Notes under the pieces: generated by a model
The model's database searches: none
What the model saw: the letters and a program-made list of their open reading frames with translations, nothing else
What the model was told of the DNA's origin: nothing
Made by a program: the position numbers and the translations under genes
Part shown: positions 56,445 through 64,000 of the stretch, one piece after another
Position numbering within the stretch: position 1 is the first letter of the stretch
Layout: every line of letters begins with the position of its first letter
From: Ptychodera flava
Lineage: Eukaryota; Hemichordata; Enteropneusta; Ptychoderidae
Direction of reading: 5' to 3'
Length of the DNA stretch: 64,000 nt
NCBI RefSeq assembly: GCF_041260155.1
Contig: NC_091946.1
Span: forward strand, 34,749,620 to 34,813,619

Positions 56445-56638
56445 TCTGTCCCTAGTGTGTCCATCTAGTGCAAACAAATTGAAACACCTCTCAGATTTTA
56501 CCAGATTGCATCATTAAACATATCAATGTTTCCACATTTTCGATGCGAAAGGGTGACATCTTGCATTCTCCTCCTCGGCCTCTTGCAACTCTGCACATTA
56601 CTCTGGTAGTTTTTTTCCACATTTTTTACGCCCTCCGT

Positions 56639-57706
56639 AGACTTGGTTCAAGTCGGTGAATTTTAAAAAATAAAATCATTTATAATAGTTTCTCTTGTGT
56701 CTCTCCTATTTCGTACAAACCTATCCGGATTTGGCAGCTCACGCCAGGTTTTCCCAGCGATTGAATGCGTCACGTTTGAGTCTGCGCAGTAGTGAGTTAG
56801 TTTCTGCCGGATTCACCGACTTGGACTTCTTGCAAAGTACAGGCGGTGAGACGGACTGTGTACACAGTGACGTAGAGCAAATACAAAATGATTGACAGCC
56901 CCCGCCGTTATTCTGGCCAATAAGAAGAACGCTTGCTAATAAACCTCTGCATGCATTAAAAAGTTTGTTGTCATCTCCGTGCAAAGCTAGACATCGAGTA
57001 CGTTTTATATCTGGGCGAATAATGGCATCAAGTTCGTACATCAACCGCGTTTTACTACTGATCGGTCGACCATCGCTAATCATGCGAGATTACCAAAGAA
57101 AGCTTGTTGAGAGTTACATTGAGGGAAAAGATGTGTTCGTCTGCGCACCAACCGGCAGCGGAAAATCACTGACATACGAAGTCGCCCCACATTGTTGTGA
57201 TTTCCATCGCTTTGGGCACGTAAGAGAAACAGGCTACAACTGTAAGGACGGTGTCTTTTTCCATCCTTGAATAACCGGCCACGATTTTCGCATTTTGTAA
57301 CATGGGCCCAACAAACAACACAGATATTTTCACGCGTTTTCGGTGATAGAACAGAGGTCGTACCCGCACTCGACATTTTGTCAACAACGCCGTGTGAGTT
57401 TTATGCACGTCTCGTTTGGGTCAATTGGTAACTCCTCCCAATGTGTAAAATTTAGTGATGTCATCTTATGAATAAAATATGAGTAATGAAAACGTCATCT
57501 CATGAATAATTTATAGCAACGCAAACCTGCAAGAAAGCCAAGTCTGTGATTCCGGGTGAAACTCCGCTGTATAGCGTTCACTCCACTCATCGCCTTCACC
57601 CTACTCATCGCGTCCACTCACGCGCGCGTTTCACATGAGAGCAAAATACAAATCATTGCGTTCACTCCACTCAAACATTCACAAATCACAGACTTGAACC
57701 AAGTCT
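56639..57706. mobile_element. 1.07-kb segment with short TIRs and 12-bp direct repeats
   Basis: AGACTTGGTTCAAGTC at 56639 is inverted at 57691-57706. TACGCCCTCCGT occurs at 56627-56638 and again at 57706-57717, overlapping by one base. Removing the segment and one repeat yields a continuous site comparable with 17575-17660. It carries a helicase first exon. It may be a gene-capturing TIR element or an unrelated coincidence of short repeats. Confidence 0.5.
57022..57219 (+). CDS. First exon of a RecQ-like DEAD/DEAH helicase, isolated
   Basis: From ATG 57022 the 66-residue frame has MRDYQRKLVESYIEGKDVFV then APTGSGKS (residues 42-49), a Walker A motif, followed by LTYEVAPHCCDF. This is the N-terminal core of RecQ-type superfamily 2 helicases, in which a Gln upstream of motif I is typical. 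A GTAAGA donor follows at 57220. No second exon (motifs Ia, DEAH, HRDC) was found up to 64000, so this is a fragment or a gene whose other exons lie far away. Confidence 0.6.
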
Positions 57707-57719
57707 ACGCCCTCCGTTG

Positions 57720-59130
57720 TAGAGATTTTATTTCGCAGCGTTCCTCGCACGGCCAAGGCCTGTGAAGGTTGGTTCAAGATCGTACGAGAAGGAGATAGGA
57801 GATAGCGTCATGCTTCTGATAAATTGATGCAAACATCATGCCTCGAAGATACACTGTACGAGAGAGTAATTGTCAACGGAAACGGCATAAGGTGTTTGAA
57901 ATGTGTGTGAGTCAAGAACAAGTAGGACCAGCCAACGTCAGCTATGCTTGCGGTTTACCTTCCAGTCGGCTTTGTAATACACCGACTGAATACGTGGCGA
58001 ATGAACTGACAATGATAAGATTCAGTAATTCGGAATACACTTACACATAAAGTGCGACAACGACGTACAAATATGAATGACTCTTTTTGTTTTTGATGAA
58101 ACTTACGTTACTTCCGGGTTTTCACGCTGGGCCCATTCGTTCAGTACAGGCTCTGCCATTGGTTTGATTTGAAATGCGCACATGTGATTTAATCCAACGC
58201 GGGGTCTTTTAAATCTGGAATGTAAGAGACGACAAGATGCACTGTAAAACCTGCTGATTTGTCGACTGTTAGTCGGTAAGAGGTATAATGTTTGAGTATG
58301 ATTGAGAAGGACTAATGTACTTTGACCCTACGTCGAATTTACCACTTTCGATGCTTGCTAGGTACATTTCTGGCGATGGAAAAAAAAGTATGTGAAAATG
58401 AAGAGACAAGCCTTGTGTATAGTTAGGTTGTATTGAATTTTGCAGCGCATTTGTATAGTTAGGCCGTATTGCATTTTTCAGCGCATACTTTGTTCTTTAC
58501 TGTAAATACTATCAACAACAACGTTAATAATAATAATAATGACAACAACAACAAATTTACTTCCAAATATATTTTATTTTTCTTCATTTTATAAATATTT
58601 AATCATCATCAGCAGCAGCAGCACCATCATCTTCATTATCATCATAATCGGAAATCGAGGCCGCTATGCTTCAACGTGAAATACATTCACTCAGTGACCA
58701 TGATTCACTTTTATTGTCAGCGACTGCGAAAGTTGAGGAATTACGGGAGCCAAGAAAACCGTTGATGCATTTCAAGTTCTGATGGCGGGCGACCAGCAGT
58801 TTGCACCACAGAAGACAAGCAGGTCTGAAACCGGACTGTACAATTTGCTGTCAAAAGAATTATGATTCAGCAAGTTCAAGTTCTAAGACATTCAAACAAA
58901 CATAAACGTCAACCATTAATCCAATTTGTTGATGGAACTCTTAGCAGCTGCAGGGTTTGAACCCCTGAAAAATGCGTATTTAAAAATAAAAATATTTTGA
59001 AAAACAAATCCTTACCGACATAGGCCTACCTACCCTAATTTTGAAAACCATGTTATCGGAACAGCGCAAAGTATTTTGTTTGGCCTAAAAACGTTAATCG
59101 TCACTTGCAGTTCGTCATTCAAAACTAGGA
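57720..59130. other. Spacer upstream of copy C
   Basis: 57712-57780 resembles 17580-17660. Triplet-rich tracts (AATAATAAT near 58530; CATCATCAGCAGCAGCAG near 58602) are present. No gene was recognised. Confidence 0.45.
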
Positions 59131-59885
59131 TGCGTTCAGTTACGGCCGGGGTTTGGCCGGCAAAATCGGGGGTCACCTTAAATTTGAAAACTGAAAAGGC
59201 AGGTCATGTATTTTTCAAATAGCACAGGGGGGTCACTTGATTTTCATAAGTATCCATCCCGTCAAAAAGCAGTTCCAGTTTTCAAAAGTATTCTGATAAA
59301 TAAAAATGATTCGCTGCATGATTTCATTTCTGAAGTCATTTAACTGTAAATCTGAATAAAAGTATAATTATCTGTCACATGAACATTTTGCCTTGGCAAC
59401 TCTTAGGCTTGTTTCTTGTAAATCATGCCCGCTGAGTGCAATGAGGGCAATGAGGGCCGTACGAGTTGTAACCAACCTATTCCTATCAAATAATCAAACA
59501 TCTATAAATGCTCAGATATTGCTAGTTTTGTATTGAAAAAGTGTTAAATAGTTTTCTCATAGACTACCATTAAAAGTGAATCAACATTATCAATGAAATC
59601 CAAAAATCAAATTTTTGTACTCGCAATTTTTACCTGCCATTGCAAGCAAAGTACATTTACATGAATCATCAAACATACCTTAATTTACTAATATAGATTT
59701 TTTCATGGGAACATGTTAATAGTTTGCACAATAGACTCCGATGTTATGTACTATGATTTGATATTTTAGGACGAAGCACTCTATCAGCCACATTTTGTCT
59801 TCTGCTAGTTGCGTAAAAATTCACTTTTTGACCAATGGAAAGGAAGAATTTGCCGGCCCAACCCGGGCCATAATAACTGAACGCT
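59131..59885. mobile_element. ~755-bp TIR element upstream of copy C
   Basis: TGCGTTCAGTTA then a GGCCGGGGTTTGGCCGGCAAA block at 59131-59170 are inverted at about 59850-59885 (TTTGCCGGCCCAACCCGGGCC, then TAACTGAACGC). There is no transposase. The target duplication was not resolved. It ends about 175 bp before the copy C start codon and so may lie in its promoter. Confidence 0.65.
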
Positions 59886-60061
59886 CCCTTAATTCTTCGG
59901 ATGGTTTATTATTTTATATGCCGGCCCGGTACATTCATCATTCAAATGAGGTCACAGCCTTTGAACTCAGAGTGTCTAGGGTCAAGTGTTCGTGCTTCAG
60001 AGTCTTGCCTGAATTACCCAGTCTTAAAAACGTTTGATAGACGTCGGATTTGCCACGGAAA

Positions 60062-60542
60062 ATGTCATCGCCGGACGTTAACAAAGCTTTGAAGATAGCT
60101 TCGGGTGCAGTGGCCACTGTAGGTTTGCTGAATTATGTGTATCCATACTGGGGCCATGATTGGCGCACCCTCAGATTTGGTTGGCGGTTTAAGGCAGCTT
60201 TAAACAGTCTAATGGAACGGAAGCACTATGTAGTCGACATCTTCGAGGAGCAAGCAAAGAAGCAGCCATACAAGACATTCGTTATACACAACAACACAAT
60301 ATACACCTACGGGGACATCGACCGTATGTCCAATCAGTTTGCAAACTTTGTTCGCCGACAGGGACTCAAGCGAGGAGACACCGTCGCCATGTTTATGTAC
60401 AACGAACCAGCGTATTTATGGATGTACTTTGGCTTTGCAAAGTTAGGAATAAGTTGCGCCTTCATCAACTACAACCTGCGTGGTGAAGCAATAATCCATT
60501 GTCTTGATGTCACTGGAGCCAAGCTACTAGTGGTAGGACACG
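60062..60542 (+). CDS. SLC27A2-like: Copy C exon 1, N-terminus
   Basis: ATG 60062 opens MSSPDVNKALKIASGAVATV; a second in-frame ATG at 60050 is not shared with copy B. The hydrophobic N-terminal segment and the TYGDIDRMSNQFANF block are present. It differs from copy B exon 1 at about 16 of 160 residues. Sequence outside the exon diverges at once upstream and within a few tens of bases downstream. Confidence 0.93.
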
Positions 60543-61558
60543 GTGAGAATCATACTGAAGGGGTTTCTACTCCAAATGAATTCGTTCTAGTTACCATTAC
60601 TGTTTAGGCCAAAACAAAAATACAAAGTGTTGTTCCGATAACATGGTTTTCAAAAACAATGTAGGTAGGTCGGTAGGGATTTTTTGTTCCAAAATATTTT
60701 AAATATGCACTTTTCAGTAGTTCAGGGTGATCAGACACTGGCCACAACATTCCTAGAAAAAATGTATCATACATGTAAAAGAAATAAAAACATAAAAGAC
60801 GTCCTCGTTCAACCAAAACTCAAATGCCCGGCGACGAATACGTGATTTTACAGGTTTTTTTTCTTTCGTTTATTTACTTAAGTGTTTACGTAGCTCTAAA
60901 AAGTTTAGGGTCGGCAGGCAAAAAGTAGGGAAGGTCGGGTTATCGGAACAGCTCAATTTTTTTCTTTGACCTTACAGTACACTCATAAAACAGCAGTTCA
61001 TTTTGTATGTGTGCAACACGTACAGACTTCTACTTCAGTATACCCTTTGTGTTCAGTTTACAATTTAATAGTGTGACATAAATCTCAGAAGACAAAGTTC
61101 AGTGTGACCTCTGGATGTCCGCGATAAACATGTTCAAAGAGCGGTGTTTGAAGCGCTGAACTGCGTTTTCGTATATGAGTTGGTGTTGTAAAGATGTCTG
61201 TGAGTCTGCCCATTAATGCATTATCTAAAGTACGGCCACTGATCGATAAGGAGTGTGCATGACTTTTTTATGAAATATGAAATTTAAAATATTATCAACG
61301 ACTAACACCATTGTGTAACGTGAATTTAGAATGACCGGAATCATAGCGGCGAGATCGCTCATTACACTCACTCAGATTTCCAGCTTTACATTTCACAATT
61401 TACTACACAATGTCTAGTTAATCTTACTTTTATGGTCAGTAATAAGGTTCCCGTCAATGACATTGCTGACTTGCACATTAAAACATTGGATTTGATTCCA
61501 AATAACTCCATTTGTGTTTTTAAAGAAAGATTTGGCTAAGCTGGACATGAAATCTTAT
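60543..61558. other. Copy C intron 1, 5' part
   Basis: No gene or clear repeat was recognised. Confidence 0.4.
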
Positions 61559-61943
61559 GTAAGGGGCAACGTCAAAAGATCGATGTTTGAAAAAAAACTT
61601 AATTGCTTAAGTTTGGGGGTGGGGGGGGGGTTTTGGCCAAATTAATTTCTGTGCAGTCAAAAGCGATTTAACGTCTTTTTGGCAAATTTTACGATTTCAA
61701 GGCTGTTTTTCGTACGCTAAAATCGATCCAGTCACCCGAATTTGTGTTATTTTATAATGATTTTAATTTTCATATAATTCAATGGTACATTGGTACGTCG
61801 TTTGAAAGAATTAGTACAGGGTATGAGTCCGCAATGTTTTTCAATTTTAGGTCAGTTAAGATAGAAGGGGGAGTGGGGGGTCTGAGGCCAAACTTAAGCA
61901 ATTAAGTTAGATTTATTATATTGAACTTTTGATGTTGCCCCTA
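61559..61943. mobile_element. 385-bp MITE in copy C intron 1
   Basis: The left arm (TAAGGGGCAACGTCAAAAG, then AACTTAATTGCTTAAGTTTG) is inverted at 61875-61943 (CAAACTTAAGCAATTAAGTT, then CTTTTGATGTTGCCCCTA). The arms are about 70 bp. There is a G-tract near each inner arm end and no coding frame. Confidence 0.75.
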
Positions 61944-62176
61944 ACCACTTCAGGCAGACCTACAACTCGTTGAAAGGTATAACACCGTTAGTGATAGAAT
62001 ATTATATTCCCAGTCAAAGTTTTACAAATTTATCAGATAATTGCAATTAAACAAATGGAGAATTCACAGACAACCTTGCGAAGCAGTTGCGTATGGCACC
62101 AAGAGGTGCAGTGATAAAGTCCACCCATTTTGCGCCCTACATATTGTTGCTCACGATTTTTATTTTCTTTTTCTAG

Positions 62177-62389
62177 AGACGGAACTTTTATTAGCTGTTG
62201 CGGACATTAAAGACCAATCGGCTGCCATCAAGGTCAACGTATGGAGTTTCCATGGCGATAATCAAAGTTATATCAGAGATATCAGAGAGGAAATGTTGAC
62301 ATCTCCTGCTGAACCGATATCAAAAGATGAAAGAATCGACGTTTCTGAGGACGACGTCAATGTCTATATATTCACCTCTGGCACAACAG
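62177..62389 (+). CDS. SLC27A2-like: Copy C exon 2
   Basis: 213 bp between TTTTTCTAG and GTATGA. It encodes ETELLLAVADIKDQ, EPISKDERIDVSEDD and VYIFTSGTTG, the first half of the AMP-binding motif. It is only about 50% identical to copy B exon 2. Confidence 0.92.
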
Positions 62390-62585
62390 GTATGATTGTT
62401 GTATTCTCTCTCGCGCGATATTTTTCACAGCCAAACAGGTCTAAATTCGTCGTCCCACAATTTGATGCCAGATGCAAAGTGACAACATTCATTGCTATCG
62501 CCGATATTGCAACACATAATAATTCTACATCCGAGTTAAATAAGCACATCACCTAATAGATATTAATATACTTCCTCCCTAACAG

Positions 62586-62744
62586 GTCACCCGAAAGCGG
62601 TCAAAATCACCCATGCGTCACATGTGATGACGTGCTTTTTGATGATGGATTTAGATGTACAGCGAAATGACCGTATCTATATTTGCCTTCCACTCTACCA
62701 TAGTTCTGGCTTTATGCTTGCTTGCGGTTTAGCTTTAAATCGAG
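62586..62744 (+). CDS. SLC27A2-like: Copy C exon 3 (GHPKA)
   Basis: 159 bp after CTAACAG, ending AATCGAG before GTATTG. It encodes GHPKAVKITHASH and RNDRIYICLPLYHSSGF. It is one codon longer than copy B exon 3 and about half identical. Intron 2 ahead of it is short (196 bp). Confidence 0.92.
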
Positions 62745-62802
62745 GTATTGTTTGCTACTTAAATATTATCATTGTATCTTCTCCTAAAAGGTCTCCTATC
62801 AT

Positions 62803-63112
62803 GCATGCATGCATGCATTCCTACATGCCTGCCTGCATGTATGTATGTATGCATGCATGCATGTATGTATGTATGTATGTATGTATGTATGTATGTATGT
62901 ATGTATGTATGTATGTATGTATGTATGTATGTATGTATGTATGTATGTATGTATGTATGAATGTATGTATGTATTATGCATGTATGTATGTATGTGTGTG
63001 TGTGTGTGTGTGAGTGCGTGCGTGCATGTATGTATGTATGTATGTATGTATGTATGTATGTATGTATGTATGTATGTATGTATGTATGTATGTATGTATG
63101 TATGTATGTTTC
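62803..63112. repeat. Long (TATG)n/(CATG)n/(TG)n microsatellite in copy C intron 3
   Basis: CATG units lead into about 35 TATG units, a short TG run (62995-63012), and about 22 more TATG units. The repeating Met-Tyr-Val-Cys frames across it are artefacts. Confidence 0.95.
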
Positions 63113-63209
63113 TATGAATCTGTTATGAATGTATATATATGTGTGCGTGATTCGATTACTATTATGTCTATGGAAAAAAAACTATATTTGAAAATATTCA
63201 TCCTACCAG

Positions 63210-63334
63210 GAATCACCGTGATTCTTGCAAAGAAGTTATCTGTTCACAATTTTTGGGATGACTGCCGACGTCATAATGCAACCATCGTCATGTATATCGG
63301 TGAATTGTGCCGTTATCTTTTGACTTTACCTGAG
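63210..63334 (+). CDS. SLC27A2-like: Copy C exon 4 (FWDDCRRH)
   Basis: 125 bp between CATCCTACCAG and GTAAGT. It encodes [18 protein letters not shown] and [14 protein letters not shown]. It is about 80% identical in protein to copy B exon 4 and ends in phase 0 for exon 5, which lies outside the window. Confidence 0.93.
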
Positions 63335-64000
63335 GTAAGTAAATAATCTTTACGGCCCTGATACGGCTTTTGCGGACCTTGGTCGTACAGCGTGCGACCA
63401 TGGTTCTTCAGATATGTTTGAAAATAATATTCTGCAAATTTTCAAGGTAGTTTGGAACGTACAAAATATTAAATATGCTGGTACAGAATCGGGGACAGCT
63501 TGACAGGTTGGTAACTGCAAAGCCACATCACTCTTGTCCTTGCGGACACTTTGCTGCTCCCGAACTGAGTTGCTAATCTGGTTCCCTGACCAATTTCTAC
63601 CGCTGGCTGCGCTGCTAACGGAAATAGGGTCAGGCATGGGCCATTGTGAGCATGACTATTATTGGTCAATAGTACGAGTGCCGTGATTGCGTTGAATTTA
63701 TTTTCAACTTGGAGCTACCTTTGAATTTAGATTTCGTTTGTCCATGGAGTAATTTTACCTCCGTAGTTTCCCGAATCGAGCATCTTATGTCGACATTGCA
63801 TGAAAAACGAAAAATGCCTTATATTTTAGTCATTGCCGTACATGCCAAAGGTCACCATGGTCATCAGGTCACGTCTGAAAAAAATCACAGACGATGATCG
63901 TCATTTCAACGCTAAATAGCATAACAGAAGAACAGACAGAGACTTAAAAGTGAAGCTTTGGAAACAACTTCCTCGTTTGATGTTTCGTCATCTAATTTCC
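63335..64000. other. Copy C intron 4, truncated by the window edge
   Basis: No exon 5 (GNGLR motif) was found before the end. No repeat with a clear boundary was seen. Confidence 0.5.

Larger units (their letters stand above)
60062..63334 (+). other. SLC27A2-like: Copy C: SLC27A2-like gene, exons 1-4 (continues past the window)
   Basis: Exons are 60062-60542, 62177-62389, 62586-62744 and 63210-63334, all with GT-AG borders and phases matching copy B. They code for 326 residues. The exon 1 donor is intact (G-GTGAGA). Exons 5-9 must lie beyond 64000. With clean splice sites and open frame it is the best candidate in the window for a working gene. Confidence 0.88.

Noticed and set aside
62624..63117. 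Long frames of repeating Met-Tyr-Val-Cys across the TATG tracts (also 26661-26945 and minus-strand equivalents)
   Set aside because: They are translations of a 4-bp microsatellite inside intron 3; only the first part (to 62744) is real exon.

Overview
This window is animal nuclear DNA. It is AT-rich, with GT-AG introns, short exons spread over tens of kilobases, abundant microsatellites, and relics of LINE, Penelope-like, LTR and TIR elements. The mix would suit an invertebrate deuterostome (hemichordate, cephalochordate or echinoderm), but the sequence alone does not settle the species.

The only host genes I recognise with confidence belong to one tandem family on the + strand: very-long-chain acyl-CoA synthetases / fatty acid transport proteins (SLC27A2-like, ANL superfamily). 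Copy A is represented by its last five exons (6322-10371). Copy B has all nine exons (18825-50827) and a predicted 619-aa frame close to vertebrate FATP2 in length, but its first splice donor is destroyed. A relic of another last exon lies at 55249-55524. Copy C begins at 60062; four of its exons fit before the window ends. Exon sizes and phases match between copies except exon 3 (156 bp in B, 159 bp in C). Copies A and B, and the relic, end in Ala-Lys-Leu, a peroxisomal PTS1-type tripeptide.

Introns and spacers are mostly mobile DNA. From 0-6 kb there are tandem repeats, a 134-bp palindromic MITE with 9-bp target duplications, nested MITEs, an 804-bp palindrome built from about 18 copies of a 15-bp palindromic unit, and a RAG1-N-terminus-like zinc-motif relic. 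The 3' halves of A and B plus their 3' flanks (to about 13.9 and 53.9 kb) are a recent, nearly identical duplication. Copy B has been enlarged by a TTAA-flanked element (intron 2), an 8.5-kb composite insert holding LINE and Penelope-like relics (intron 5), an LTR element itself interrupted by a Harbinger-like element (intron 6), two opposed satellite-bearing elements (intron 6) and a 2.7-kb insert (intron 7). Between B and C lie an LTR-element relic, the exon 9 relic and a 1.07-kb TIR-bounded segment carrying a RecQ-like helicase first exon.

No rRNA, tRNA, CRISPR or bacterial-type operon was seen. The most unusual items are the palindromic array, the mosaic identity between paralogs, the broken donor in copy B, and the satellite-bearing elements that leave no target duplication.
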